From the NCBI GenBank assembly GCA_903904755.1, contig CAIVDV010000009.1, positions 186,001 to 250,000 on the forward strand: a DNA stretch of 64,000 bases, given 5' to 3'. Positions 26,107 to 35,206 of this stretch are shown here, one piece after another (position 1 is the stretch's first letter; each line of letters starts with the position of its first letter). Below the pieces are notes generated by a model. It did no database searches. It saw only the letters and a list, made by a program, of their open reading frames with translations, and was not told where the DNA came from. The position numbers were made by a program, and so were the translations under genes. This DNA comes from an uncultured Acidobacteriaceae bacterium. Its GTDB lineage: Bacteria; Acidobacteriota; Terriglobia; Terriglobales; Acidobacteriaceae.

Positions 26107-27291
26107 ATGTACGGGGCGTATCAGAAGCATTTAGAGCTGAAGCTGGCGGAGATTGAGGCGGCCGGGCTCACCAAGCGGGAGCGCGTGCTGGCCACCGCGC
26201 AGCAGGCGGAAATCCAGGTCGCCGGCGGGCAGCAGGTGCTCAACCTCTGCGCCAACAACTACCTCGGCCTCGCGAATCATCCCGCCATTGTCGAGGCGGC
26301 GCAGGCGGCTCTCGACGAGTGGGGCTACGGGCTGGCCAGCGTGCGCTTTATCTGCGGCACACAGGCCATTCACAAGCAGCTTGAAGACCGCCTCTCCACC
26401 TTCCTCGGCATGGAAGACACGATTCTGTATGGCTCCTGCTTTGACGCCAACGGCGGCCTCTTTGAAACGCTGCTGGATGCCGAGGACGCCATCATCAGTG
26501 ACGAGCTGAACCACGCCAGCATCATTGACGGGGTGCGGCTGAGCAAGGCGCAGCGCTTCCGCTACAAGAACGGCGACATGGCCGACCTGGAGCGGAAGCT
26601 GCAGGAGGCGAGCAGTGCGCGCTACCGGCTCATCGCCACCGACGGCGTCTTCTCCATGGATGGCTACATCGCCAGGCTCCAGGAAATCTGCGACCTGGCC
26701 GACAAGTATCACGCGCTGGTCATGGTCGATGACTCCCACGCCGTCGGATTCGTCGGCCAGCATGGCCGCGGCACGCCGGAGTATTGCGGCGTCGAAGGCC
26801 GCATCGACATCCTCACCGGCACCCTCGGCAAGGCCCTCGGCGGAGCCAGCGGCGGCTACACCAGTGCCCGCCGCGAAATCGTCCAACTCCTCCGCCAGCG
26901 CTCCCGCCCCTATCTCTTCTCAAACTCCGTCGCCCCGCCCATCGTTGCCGCCAGCCTCCGCGTGCTCGACCTCGTCGCCGGCTCCGACGCCCTGCGCGAG
27001 CGGCTCAATGAGAATACCCAGTACTTCCGCCACGCCATGGCCGCCAACGGATTCACCATCCTCCCCGGCGAGCACCCGATTGTGCCGGTGATGTTTGGGG
27101 ATGCGACCCTCGCCGCGAAGATGGCCGAGCGGCTGCTGACCAAGGGCGTGTATGTGGTGGCGTTCAGCTATCCGGTGGTGCCGATGGGCAAGGCGCGGAT
27201 ACGGACGCAGATTTCCGCGGCGCATACCCGCGAAGAACTCGAGCACGCCGTCCGCGCCTTCGCCGAAGCCAAGGCAGAGCTGGGGTTGTAA
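26107..27291 (+). CDS. kbl: Glycine C-acetyltransferase (2-amino-3-ketobutyrate CoA ligase)
   Basis: PLP-dependent alpha-oxoamine synthase that cleaves 2-amino-3-ketobutyrate with CoA to glycine and acetyl-CoA, completing the threonine dehydrogenase pathway. 394 residues, typical. The PLP lysine lies in [24 protein letters not shown] has the cofactor-stacking and Asp residues; [10 protein letters not shown] is the substrate-binding N-terminal motif. Ribosome site GAGGAG precedes ATG 26107. The short distance to tdh indicates one transcript. Confidence 0.96.
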   Translation: MYGAYQKHLELKLAEIEAAGLTKRERVLATAQQAEIQVAGGQQVLNLCANNYLGLANHPAIVEAAQAALDEWGYGLASVRFICGTQAIHKQLEDRLSTFLGMEDTILYGSCFDANGGLFETLLDAEDAIISDELNHASIIDGVRLSKAQRFRYKNGDMADLERKLQEASSARYRLIATDGVFSMDGYIARLQEICDLADKYHALVMVDDSHAVGFVGQHGRGTPEYCGVEGRIDILTGTLGKALGGASGGYTSARREIVQLLRQRSRPYLFSNSVAPPIVAASLRVLDLVAGSDALRERLNENTQYFRHAMAANGFTILPGEHPIVPVMFGDATLAAKMAERLLTKGVYVVAFSYPVVPMGKARIRTQISAAHTREELEHAVRAFAEAKAELGL

Positions 27292-27311
27292 CTCACAGCC
27301 CTGAAGGGAAT

Positions 27312-27346
27312 AGGGCCGGGACCATGCCAACCATGATTCCGGCCTT
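27312..27346. terminator. Long hairpin between convergent kbl and M20 peptidase
   Basis: 15-bp imperfect stem (27312-27326 with 27332-27346; two G-T pairs, one mismatch) closing a 5-nt loop CCAAC. No T-run follows on either strand, so it would be a weak or factor-assisted terminator, or an mRNA 3'-end stabiliser. Confidence 0.45.
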
Positions 27347-27364
27347 GCCGCGTTCAGACTTCCG

Positions 27365-28804
27365 CTATTTCCCCAGCGCCTTCACATACGCATAAAAGAA
27401 GTCCACGCTCTTCTCATACGACTCGATCGGAATCCGCTCATCCTGGCCATGCGCCCGCACATCATCGTGCTCCAGCGCCACGGCAGAGAAGCCGTAGCTG
27501 GGGTAGCCCTGCATCGCGAAGAAGACGCTGTCGGTGGCGCCGGCCTCCATTTCAGGAACGACCGGGACACCGGGCCAGAGCTGATTCACCAGTTTGCGCA
27601 TGGGCACGAAGACCTCGTCGAGCGGGGGCGGCGGGGCCATGGCCTGCTGGGTGCTGTGGCCGGCGTAGGCAATCTCCTGCAGAACGGTTGCGACCGTCAG
27701 GCCGGGGTCGGCGAAGACGGCGGCGAGTTGCTGGCGCACCTCCTCCGGCGTGTGGCCGGGCAGGATGCGGCAGTTCACATTCGCCTCAGCAAGTTGCGGC
27801 AGTGCATTATGCGCGTGTCCCGCGCTCAGCATCGTCGCCACGCACGTCGTGTGAATCGTCGAATTCCACGCCGCATCAGCAGAAACCCGCTCCACCGCAC
27901 CCATATCCGGCGGCGTAGCCAGCAGCGCCCGCAAATCCGCCGCCTGCGCCGCCGGCACCAGCTTCACCATCTCCTCCGTATACGCCCGCGTCACCGGGTT
28001 CAGCTCAAACGGGAAATGGAACGCGGCCAGCTTCTGCAGCGCCGCCGTCAGCTCATAGATCGCGTTGTCGGGCCGGGGCAGCGAGCTGTGGCCGCCGCGG
28101 TTGGTGGCGCTGATTCGAAAGTCGGCGTAGATTTTCTCCGTCGCTTCAACGTCAGCCTCAATAGCCTTGCCGTGATCGAGATCGATGCCGCCGGCGTCGG
28201 GGTTGATGACGAAGGCCGCGTCGACGAGATCGCGGTGGTTTTCCACCAGCCAGTGCGCGCCGTTGAAGTTCCCACCCTCTTCATCGGCGGTCAGCGCGAG
28301 GATGAGGTCGCGCTCCGGGGTGTAGCCCTCGCGGTGCAGGCGGAGGAAGGTGTAAACCAGCGCGGCGTCCGAGTCCTTCATATCCTGCGTCCCGCGGCCG
28401 TAGTAGTAGCCGTCTTTCTCGACGAACTGGAAGGGGTCGGTGTGCCAGTCCGACGGCAGCGCCTGGACGACATCCATGTGGCAGAGGAAGAGGACGCCCT
28501 TGGTGCGGGTGCGGCCAGGGATGCGGACGATGAGGTTCATCTTGCGCGGGTCGGGGCCGAGCAGGTGCACCTCGCTCGCCGGGAACCCCGCATCCAGAAA
28601 ACGCTTCTGCATCGCCACATTGCCGGTAGTCACATTGCCCTTGTCCGTGTCGGTCGTGTTGATTTCGATGAGCTGCTTGAAGATTTCTTTGGCCAGGGCG
28701 CGGTCTTCCGGGCTGGCGGGGACGATGGTTTGGGCAGGCGATATGGCGGCGGCGAAAACCAGAGCGGCGAGGGCGACAACGGTGCGGATGACGGGAAGCT
28801 GCAT
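27365..28804 (-). CDS. Exported M20-family metallopeptidase
   Basis: 479-residue secreted M20/M25/M40 peptidase (di-zinc carboxypeptidase/aminoacylase type). Signal peptide residues 1-25 ending SPAQ. Metal ligands and catalytic residues: LFLCHMDVV (first His and catalytic Asp), GRGTQDMKDSDA (bridging Asp), ALTADEEGG (Glu-Glu pair: base and ligand), and DHGKA/ALEHDDVRAHGQDE near the C-terminus with the last His. The central dimerisation lid begins at about residue 235 (SATNRGGHSSLPRPDNA). Probably hydrolyses peptides in the periplasm. TACAAT at 28817-28812 lies 7 nt before ATG, suggesting leaderless initiation. Confidence 0.93.
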   Translation of the reverse strand: MQLPVIRTVVALAALVFAAAISPAQTIVPASPEDRALAKEIFKQLIEINTTDTDKGNVTTGNVAMQKRFLDAGFPASEVHLLGPDPRKMNLIVRIPGRTRTKGVLFLCHMDVVQALPSDWHTDPFQFVEKDGYYYGRGTQDMKDSDAALVYTFLRLHREGYTPERDLILALTADEEGGNFNGAHWLVENHRDLVDAAFVINPDAGGIDLDHGKAIEADVEATEKIYADFRISATNRGGHSSLPRPDNAIYELTAALQKLAAFHFPFELNPVTRAYTEEMVKLVPAAQAADLRALLATPPDMGAVERVSADAAWNSTIHTTCVATMLSAGHAHNALPQLAEANVNCRILPGHTPEEVRQQLAAVFADPGLTVATVLQEIAYAGHSTQQAMAPPPPLDEVFVPMRKLVNQLWPGVPVVPEMEAGATDSVFFAMQGYPSYGFSAVALEHDDVRAHGQDERIPIESYEKSVDFFYAYVKALGK

Positions 28805-28963
28805 GGAAAGGATTGTACGGCGCGGGCGGAGGGGATGTGCGCCGTGAAATGCATGGCGGATAGCTAAAGCGGTTTATTCAAGGCGAAATCGATGGCGCTT
28901 CGCTTGCAGAAAGTGGGGGCAAAGGCCTAAAGTTCTCTGCGGGCTGTATAGAAGGAGTTTGTG

Positions 28964-29896
28964 ATGCGCGTTTCGATGATTGCTGTTTTGTGTAGTGCTT
29001 CCCTGCTGGCCGTGCCGGCCTTTGGCCAGGATGGCGCCCGGCCGAAAATTACCGGGATTTCGCATATTTCGGTCTATGCCACCGACATGAAAGCCGCCGA
29101 TCACTACTACGCCGACGAGATTGGCGCCGTACGCGCCGCCGATCCTGAGAGCGCGGCCGGCCAGCGCTACATGCTGAACGCGACGCAGTTTGTCGAGGTG
29201 CTGCCACTGCCGGCAAACGCGGGCATCAACCGGCTCGACCACACCGCCTACAACACCGCCGATGCCGACGCACTGCGCAAGTATCTGCTGACGAAGGGCT
29301 GGAAGGCCCCGGCCAAGGTGGCCAAGGGGAAAGATGGCAGCAAGAGCTTCCGCGTGAATGACCCGGAGGGCAACGTGGTGGAGTTTGTGCAGCCGTCTTT
29401 GGACGCGCCGCGGGTGAATGCTCCGCTGGCGCCGGGGACGCACATCATCCATGTGGGCATCCTGGTGCACTCGCGGGAGACGGAAGACACCTTTTACCGG
29501 GCGATTCTCGGCTTCCGGCCGTACTGGTTTGGCGGCATGCAGGACGACAAGGTTGACTGGGTGAGCCAGCAGACGCCGGATGGACACGACTGGCTGGAGT
29601 ACATGATGACCAGCGGCCCTTCGGGTTCAGGAATTCCCAAGGATATGAGCCTGCGCACGCTGGGTGTGCTGGACCATTTCTCGATTGGCGTGACCAGCGT
29701 TCCGGAGAGCTTCAAAATGCTGGGCGACTCCAAGCGGCTGGATTGCCGGAACGATGGCAAGACGCAGATTGGCCGCGACGGCAAGGCGCAGTTCAACATG
29801 TATGACCCGGACGGAATCCGCATGGAGCTGATGGAGTTCCACGCGACGGAAAAGCCCTGCTGCTCGGCATTTACCGCAGAAGACCCCGCGGAATAG
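28964..29896 (+). CDS. Exported VOC (glyoxalase/dioxygenase fold) protein
   Basis: 310-residue exported protein with two VOC (vicinal oxygen chelate) modules. Signal peptide residues 1 to about 20 ending AFGQ. Module 1 starts ITGISHISVYATDM (about 27-150) and contains RLDHTAYNT and DPEGNVVEFVQ; module 2 starts HIIHVGILVHSRE (about 165-295) and ends with YDPDGIRMELMEF. His and Glu residues at the usual metal positions are present, so a metal-dependent lyase, isomerase or dioxygenase is possible; the reaction cannot be named. ATG 28964 has AAGGAG 6 nt upstream and is preferred to the GTG just before. Divergent from the M20 gene. Confidence 0.85.
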   Translation: MRVSMIAVLCSASLLAVPAFGQDGARPKITGISHISVYATDMKAADHYYADEIGAVRAADPESAAGQRYMLNATQFVEVLPLPANAGINRLDHTAYNTADADALRKYLLTKGWKAPAKVAKGKDGSKSFRVNDPEGNVVEFVQPSLDAPRVNAPLAPGTHIIHVGILVHSRETEDTFYRAILGFRPYWFGGMQDDKVDWVSQQTPDGHDWLEYMMTSGPSGSGIPKDMSLRTLGVLDHFSIGVTSVPESFKMLGDSKRLDCRNDGKTQIGRDGKAQFNMYDPDGIRMELMEFHATEKPCCSAFTAEDPAE

Positions 29897-29937
29897 CGCA
29901 CGGCAACGCTTTACCTGCGGCTGCACCAAAGCGTGTT

Positions 29938-29966
29938 TTGCCGGGCGCAAGATGCCGTTATATGAT
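29938..29966 (+). promoter_or_regulatory. Sigma70 promoter of the glgM-glgE operon
   Basis: -35 TTGCCG (29938-29943), 17 nt, -10 TATGAT (29961-29966). Transcription would start near 29973, leaving a leader of nearly 100 nt that contains the hairpin at 29996-30033. Confidence 0.62.
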
Positions 29967-29995
29967 GGCCTTCGTTGGCCTGAAGCCGCGCACAA

Positions 29996-30033
29996 CTGTG
30001 GTTCCCGTGCCCGTTTGGCCGCGGGAACCACAG
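29996..30033 (+). promoter_or_regulatory. Perfect 12-bp hairpin in the glgM leader
   Basis: CTGTGGTTCCCG (29996-30007) pairs perfectly with 30022-30033, closing a 14-nt loop. It lies between the predicted promoter and the start codon, without a T-run. It could be an attenuator, a protein-binding site or an mRNA stabiliser; nothing in the sequence decides. Confidence 0.5.
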
Positions 30034-30069
30034 ACCGTGTGACGGGCGGGCCGGCCGGAGGAAGTGCCA

Positions 30070-31293
30070 GTGCGAGTCGGTCTGTTCACACGCGAGTATC
30101 CATCCCAGGTCTATGGCGGTGCCGGAGTTCACGTTGATTACCTCAGCCGCGAGCTGGCCAAAGAAATCGAAGTCGAGGTCCACTGCTGGGGCAAGCAGCA
30201 CAGCGACGAGGCCTCGCTGACCGTCCGCGGCGAAGAACCCTGGAGCGAGATCTCCGAAGGCACAACCGGCAAGTTCAAGGGCGCTCTCGAAGCTCTCAGC
30301 CTCAACCTCACCCAGGTCAAAGCGCTGGAAGGCATCGACATTGTGCATACGCACACGTGGTACGTGTCGATGGCCGGGTATCTCGCCAAAAAGCTCTACG
30401 GCGTCCCCTTCGTCCTCACCACCCACTCCCTGGAGCCCCTTCGCGCCTGGAAGGCCGAACAGCTCGGCTCCGGCTACGCCATGAGCTCCTGGATGGAGCG
30501 CACCGCAGTCGAAGACGCCGACGCCATCATCGCCGTCAGCGAAGGCACCAAAACAGACATCCTCAAGGCCTACCCGGATGTGGACGCGAGCCGCATTCAC
30601 GTCATCTACAACGGCATCGACCTCGCCGAGTACCAAAAGACCTCTGACACCCAGGCCCTCATCGACTACGGCGTCGATCCGACTTTGCCCTACATCCTCT
30701 TCGTCGGCCGCATTACCCGCCAGAAGGGCGTGACGCACCTGGTGGACGCGATCAGCTATCTGCCGGCGGATACGCAGGTGGTCCTCTGCGCCGGTGCTCC
30801 CGATACGCCCGAAATCGCCGCTGAACTGCGCGAGAAGGTCGAGCGCGCCCGCCAGCACCACCCCCGGATTGTCTGGATTGAAAAGATGGTGACCAAGAAG
30901 GAAGCCATCCAGTTGTACTCGAACGCGCAAATCTTCTGCTGCCCGTCGGTCTACGAGCCATTCGGCATCATCAACCTGGAGGCGATGGCATGCCGCGCCC
31001 CGGTGGTGGCCAGTGCCACGGGCGGCATCAAGGAAGTGGTCGTGGAAGGGGTGACCGGGCACCTGGTGCCGTTTGAGCAGGACCCCGTGACCAGCTTCCC
31101 CTCGGACCCCGAGCAGTTTGCCAAGGACCTCGCCGCCCCCTTGAACGCCCTGCTGCTGGACCCGGCCAAGTGCAAAGCGATGGGCGAGGCCGGGCGCAAG
31201 CGCGTCGAAGACATCTTCAGTTGGACGGCGATTGCCCACCAGACGATTGCCCTTTACGAGCGCCTGATTGCAGAGCGGAAACAGGGCAGGTAG
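30070..31293 (+). CDS. glgM: GT4 glycogen/maltose-1-phosphate synthase (GlgM/GlgA type)
   Basis: 407-residue GT4 glycosyltransferase of the actinobacterial-type glycogen synthase family, in other bacteria shown to make alpha-maltose-1-phosphate from ADP-glucose and glucose-1-phosphate (GlgM) or to extend glucan. N-terminal domain opens RVGLFTREYPSQVYGGAGVH, with the donor-loop GG. C-terminal domain carries FVGRITRQKG (phosphate-binding Arg-Lys) and SVYEPFGIINLEAMA (E-x7-E motif). Start: GTG 30070 lies 7 nt after GGAGGA (30057-30062); GTG 30064 is too close to it. glgE follows 50 nt later, which strongly favours the GlgM role in the GlgE pathway. Confidence 0.88.
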   Translation: MRVGLFTREYPSQVYGGAGVHVDYLSRELAKEIEVEVHCWGKQHSDEASLTVRGEEPWSEISEGTTGKFKGALEALSLNLTQVKALEGIDIVHTHTWYVSMAGYLAKKLYGVPFVLTTHSLEPLRAWKAEQLGSGYAMSSWMERTAVEDADAIIAVSEGTKTDILKAYPDVDASRIHVIYNGIDLAEYQKTSDTQALIDYGVDPTLPYILFVGRITRQKGVTHLVDAISYLPADTQVVLCAGAPDTPEIAAELREKVERARQHHPRIVWIEKMVTKKEAIQLYSNAQIFCCPSVYEPFGIINLEAMACRAPVVASATGGIKEVVVEGVTGHLVPFEQDPVTSFPSDPEQFAKDLAAPLNALLLDPAKCKAMGEAGRKRVEDIFSWTAIAHQTIALYERLIAERKQGR

Positions 31294-31342
31294 CCCTGCG
31301 CCGCAAGACGACAAGCAGTTAACCAGAGGACGGGGAACAGAG

Positions 31343-33364
31343 ATGCCACTGCCTGAGCAGGACGGACGAAAGCGCGTAGTGATTGAGGGAATTCAGCCGG
31401 AAGTGGATGGCGGGCGGTTCCCTGCCAAGCGCACCGTGGGCGACCAGGTGCGTGTGGAGGCCGACGTCTTCACCGACGGCCACGACTCCATCGCCGTCGC
31501 CCTTCTTGTCCACAAGGAAGGCTCCAAAAAGTGGACCGAAATCCCCATGACGGCACTGGGGAACGACCGCTGGACGGCGCACTTCCGGGTGCAGGAGGTT
31601 GGCCGCTACGGCTTCAAGGTGCAGGGCTGGGTGGACCACTTTGAAACCTGGCGCAAGGGGCTGCTGAAGCGCATCGATGCCGATACCGACGCCCCCGTCG
31701 ACTACCTCATCGGCGCCGACCTGGTGGAAGCCGCCGGGGACCGTGCCAAAGGCGCGGAGGCCAAGGGTCTCAAGTACCGCGCAAAGCAGTTGCGCGCCGG
31801 TGCCAGGCCAACCAAGGGCAAGGCGGTGGATTCGGCGGCGCTGCGGGCCATTGCCGTGGACGCCGAATTGCACACCATGGCGCTCAACTACCCCGACAAG
31901 CGCTTTGCCACCGAGTCCGACCGCGAGACCTTTATCGTGGTCGATCCCGAACATGCCCGCTTCAGCGCGTGGTACGAGTTCTTCCCGCGCTCCACTTCCC
32001 CCGAGCCCGGCAAGCATGGCACCTTCAAGGATTGCGAAGCCCGCCTGCCCTACGTCGCCGACATGGGCTTTGATGTGGTCTACATGCCGCCCATCCACCC
32101 GATCGGACGGGTCTTCCGCAAGGGGCCGAACAACAATCCGGAGTCTCAGCCGGGGGATGAGGGCAGCCCGTGGGCGATTGGGTCGATTGAGGGCGGGCAC
32201 AAGTCGATTCTGCCGGCGCTCGGCACAATCGAGGACTTCCGCCACTTCGTCGCCAAGGCCAAAAAGCTCAACCTCCACATCGCCATGGACATCGCCTTCC
32301 AGTCCGCGCCGGACCACCCGTACGTGGCCGAACACGAGAACTGGTTCAAGAAGCGCCCCGACGGCACCATCCAGTATGCGGAGAATCCGCCGAAAAAGTA
32401 CCAGGACATTTACCCGTTTGACTTTGAGAGCGACGACTGGACGGGGATGTGGGAGGAGCTGAAGTCGGTGTTCCTGTACTGGGTGGCGCAGGGCGTGACG
32501 GTTTTCCGTGTGGACAACCCGCACACCAAGGCCTTCCCCTTCTGGGAGTGGGTCATCACCGAGGTCAAGCGCGAGCACCCCGAAGTCCTCTTCTTTGCCG
32601 AAGCCTTCACCCGCCCCAAGATCATGTACCGGCTTGCCAAGCTCGGCTTCAGCCAGTCCTACACCTACTTCCCGTGGCGCAACGGCAAGGCCGAAATCAC
32701 CAGCTACCTCACCGAGCTCGCCCAAACCCCCGTCCGCGAATTCTTCCGCCCCAACCAGTGGCCAAACACCCCAGACATCCTCACCGAGTACCTCCAGATC
32801 AGCGGCCGTGCCGGCTTCGTTATCCGGCTCCTGCTGGCCTCAACGCTGGGCGCGAACTACGGCATCTACGGCCCGGCCTTTGAGCTGCAGGAACACCTGC
32901 CGGTGAAGCACGGCAGCGAAGAGTACCTGAACAGCGAGAAGTACGAGATTCGCAGTTGGAATCTCGACCGCCCCGACAGCCTGCGGCCGCTGATCCGGCT
33001 GGTGAACCACATCCGCAAAACCAACCCGGCGCTGCAAAGTGACTGGGGGCTGAAGTTCCACCCGACCGACAACGAGCAGATTATCTGCTACTCGAAGGAG
33101 TCAGAAGACCGCAGCAATCTGATTGTGGTCATCGTCAACCTCGACCCGCGGTATACGCAGGCCGGATATGTGCAGTTGCCGCTGTGGGAACTGGGGATTC
33201 CGGAAGACCGCAGCTACGAGGCGGAAGACCTGCTGACCGGCGAACGCTACCTGTGGAACGGCCCGCAGAACTATGTGGAGCTGAACCCAGGGCGCGTTTC
33301 CGGGCATGTGCTGCGGATTCACCGGCGGATGAAGGTGGAGTCGGATTTTGAGTATTTTCTGTAG
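31343..33364 (+). CDS. glgE: Alpha-1,4-glucan:maltose-1-phosphate maltosyltransferase GlgE
   Basis: GH13_3 enzyme that transfers maltosyl units from maltose-1-phosphate onto alpha-1,4-glucan. 673 residues, normal length. An N-terminal beta-sandwich (about 1-110) and a helical spacer precede the (beta/alpha)8 domain. Catalytic nucleophile is D391 in VFRVDNPHTK and acid/base is E420 in FFAEAFTRP, with the same 29-residue spacing as in characterised GlgE. GEDEGSP-like and NNNPESQPGDEGSPWAIGS segments form the maltose-phosphate pocket. Second gene of the glgM operon; treS, pep2 and glgB are not in the window. Ends three bases before the convergent hipA stop. Confidence 0.96.
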   Translation: MPLPEQDGRKRVVIEGIQPEVDGGRFPAKRTVGDQVRVEADVFTDGHDSIAVALLVHKEGSKKWTEIPMTALGNDRWTAHFRVQEVGRYGFKVQGWVDHFETWRKGLLKRIDADTDAPVDYLIGADLVEAAGDRAKGAEAKGLKYRAKQLRAGARPTKGKAVDSAALRAIAVDAELHTMALNYPDKRFATESDRETFIVVDPEHARFSAWYEFFPRSTSPEPGKHGTFKDCEARLPYVADMGFDVVYMPPIHPIGRVFRKGPNNNPESQPGDEGSPWAIGSIEGGHKSILPALGTIEDFRHFVAKAKKLNLHIAMDIAFQSAPDHPYVAEHENWFKKRPDGTIQYAENPPKKYQDIYPFDFESDDWTGMWEELKSVFLYWVAQGVTVFRVDNPHTKAFPFWEWVITEVKREHPEVLFFAEAFTRPKIMYRLAKLGFSQSYTYFPWRNGKAEITSYLTELAQTPVREFFRPNQWPNTPDILTEYLQISGRAGFVIRLLLASTLGANYGIYGPAFELQEHLPVKHGSEEYLNSEKYEIRSWNLDRPDSLRPLIRLVNHIRKTNPALQSDWGLKFHPTDNEQIICYSKESEDRSNLIVVIVNLDPRYTQAGYVQLPLWELGIPEDRSYEAEDLLTGERYLWNGPQNYVELNPGRVSGHVLRIHRRMKVESDFEYFL

Positions 33365-33367
33365 GGG

Positions 33368-34639
33368 CTAGGCGGAAAGCCCTTCCGCCTCCCCATAAAA
33401 CGCATACGGATTCAAAAACTGCCTCCCCCAGAAAAACCGCCGGTCCGCCTCCGTCAGCCGCGCCTCGTCGCACACCTCGCCCCAGTGCCGCCGAATCAGC
33501 TCAACCTGCCGCCGCGCAATCTCCGTCGCCGCCTCCTTGGAAAGCAGAAAATTCGGCGCAGCCGCCAGGCAAACATCCAGCCGGCTCAGCCGCTCCCGCC
33601 CGTGGATCAGCATCGCCTGCGACGCCTCATTGCCCGTCCTCGGCTGCGGGCAAATGTCATAGGCCGGCGTCAGCGTCAGCTCCCGCCCATCCCAGAACGC
33701 TGCATGATTCCGCGCATGATCGTCCGTATTCCCGCACAGGATATTGAAGACCAGCCGCCCGAACAGCTCCCGCAGGGTCTCGGCGGGGCGGATGAAGCGG
33801 TGGCGGATGATTTCAGCCAGGTCCTGGTAGCTGGCGTACTGGGCCATCATTTCGTCGAGCGCAAACAGCGTCAGCGCCGAGACCATTGCCTTCCTGCGCC
33901 ATCCCCCTGGCACAAGCTCCCTGTCAAACCGCTCCACCAGCAGCACATCCTTGCCCAGCGCCGCCGTCAACTCCACCCGCGCAACGTTCAGCCCCACCAC
34001 GCTCGCCAGCCGCATCGCCACAAACTCTGCCTTCACCACGTTGTACAGATCGTTCGAGGTCGAAAACTTGGCAATCAGCTTCCGGCCGCCGTCGGTCAGC
34101 ATCGCCTTGGGCCGCGCCCCGCCCAGCGACGACCCATGCTGCAGCGCCTTGTCCAGCTCCGGCTCCAGCGGAGTTCCCCGCTCCACCCGCTCCGCCGACT
34201 CCATCAGCTCTGCCAGTGTCGCCTGGTCGGTCACCCGCGGCCTGTATTCCGTCGCTGAAGCCTGAAAGTCCAGCGCGCCGGCGCGGTCGGAGCCGGATTC
34301 GAGCAGGTAGGTCAGCTCGTCCAGCTCAGTACTGGCCGCAGCCGCACCCTTCAGCCCCAGCCGGCGATTGATGATTACCCGGCGTCCCCACGCATCCGGC
34401 GAGCCATCGCGCAGGCACCCGGGCATCGCAAGCCCCGGCATCGGCGGAATATCCCCCGCCCGCAGCGGCAGTTCCGGCGCGTAAATCGGGATTGCATTCG
34501 CCCGCGCCAGGTAGCTCTTGCCGTAGTTGAAGCGCAACTGGCCCCGGTCCCGCGTCAACAGCCCGGCCACCACCGGCTCAGTCGCCTCCGGCAGCCATAT
34601 CCATACATACGCCTGCCCCGGCTCCGCGCTAGAAGTCAT
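33368..34639 (-). CDS. hipA: HipA-family serine/threonine kinase toxin
   Basis: 423-residue HipA-like kinase. In characterised systems HipA phosphorylates glutamyl-tRNA synthetase and induces dormancy; the antitoxin is HipB. Here the N-subdomain 1 is at residues 8-110, ATP-binding region at GSSLGGARPKAML (about 168-182, Gly-rich loop) with KLIAKFS, the catalytic loop is GNTDDHARNHA (about 308-318) and the metal-binding loop TPAYDICPQ. All catalytic residues appear present. Its ATG lies within hipB, overlapping by 11 nt, so translation is coupled to the upstream antitoxin. Convergent with glgE with only 3 nt between stops, so the two genes have no room for separate terminators. Confidence 0.9.
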   Translation of the reverse strand: MTSSAEPGQAYVWIWLPEATEPVVAGLLTRDRGQLRFNYGKSYLARANAIPIYAPELPLRAGDIPPMPGLAMPGCLRDGSPDAWGRRVIINRRLGLKGAAAASTELDELTYLLESGSDRAGALDFQASATEYRPRVTDQATLAELMESAERVERGTPLEPELDKALQHGSSLGGARPKAMLTDGGRKLIAKFSTSNDLYNVVKAEFVAMRLASVVGLNVARVELTAALGKDVLLVERFDRELVPGGWRRKAMVSALTLFALDEMMAQYASYQDLAEIIRHRFIRPAETLRELFGRLVFNILCGNTDDHARNHAAFWDGRELTLTPAYDICPQPRTGNEASQAMLIHGRERLSRLDVCLAAAPNFLLSKEAATEIARRQVELIRRHWGEVCDEARLTEADRRFFWGRQFLNPYAFYGEAEGLSA

Positions 34640-34985
34640 CGTTCACAGCCCTTCTCGGCTTGCGCACCCTGGTCGGCAGCAGGCTCAGCTTTTCTCCCGC
34701 AGCGGCGCGCCGGGCACTCAGTCGGTCCCTCTCCGCCTCGCTCAACGGGTCGGCATCAAACAGTGCCACGCCGGTAATCGCTGCCGCCTCAAAATACGCT
34801 CCAATCGCGCACCCAGGATCTCCCCTCTCCATGCTCTGGATCAGCCACCGCGAAACCCCCATCCGCTCCGCCATCTCCGTCGCGGTAATCTTGCGCTCGA
34901 TTCGTCCCGCGCGAATCAGTTGCCCCAGCATCGCAATCGCCTCAAGGCTATAGCGGGAGTAGGCGCGATTCTTTGGCTTGGCCAT
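34629..34985 (-). CDS. hipB: HipB-like XRE antitoxin/repressor
   Basis: 118-residue helix-turn-helix protein encoded directly before hipA. The XRE domain is at about residues 13-65 (QLIRAGRIERKITATEMAERMG, then SRWLIQSMERGDPG). The C-terminal half, rich in Arg and Ala, is probably the part contacting HipA. I start at ATG 34985 (MAKPKNRAYS), with GGAG a few bases upstream; an in-frame ATG at 35057 would add 24 Cys/Glu-rich residues not typical of the family. Expected to neutralise HipA and repress the operon at the AT-rich promoter just upstream. Confidence 0.85.
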   Translation of the reverse strand: MAKPKNRAYSRYSLEAIAMLGQLIRAGRIERKITATEMAERMGVSRWLIQSMERGDPGCAIGAYFEAAAITGVALFDADPLSEAERDRLSARRAAAGEKLSLLPTRVRKPRRAVNDDF

Positions 34986-35098
34986 GGATGCTCCGATTCC
35001 GGGGCGCTCCCTTGCGCTCTCCTCGCAACAGCACCCCCAGCACACATCCTCTCGCATTCCCGCATCCGCGTCAACGCATATTGCTTAATAAACCACTC

Positions 35099-35127
35099 TT
35101 TAAATAACTTATTGTCTGTTTTACCAA
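35099..35127 (-). promoter_or_regulatory. Putative hipBA promoter
   Basis: On the minus strand: -35 TTGGTA (35127-35122), 17 nt, -10 TTTAAA (35104-35099), inside the most AT-rich patch of the neighbourhood (35080-35135). No obvious operator palindrome was found. Confidence 0.45.
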
Positions 35128-35206
35128 CCAAATCATCTCACTCATCCCATCTCCAGCAAGCCCCATTCCGCCCATTTCCGCCGCCCGCGTTAAAATCAAA
35201 GCAATC

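Noticed and set aside
29967-30069. Riboswitch in the glgM leader
   Set aside because: There is one simple perfect hairpin and none of the conserved loop sequences of known riboswitch classes; it is listed only as a leader hairpin.
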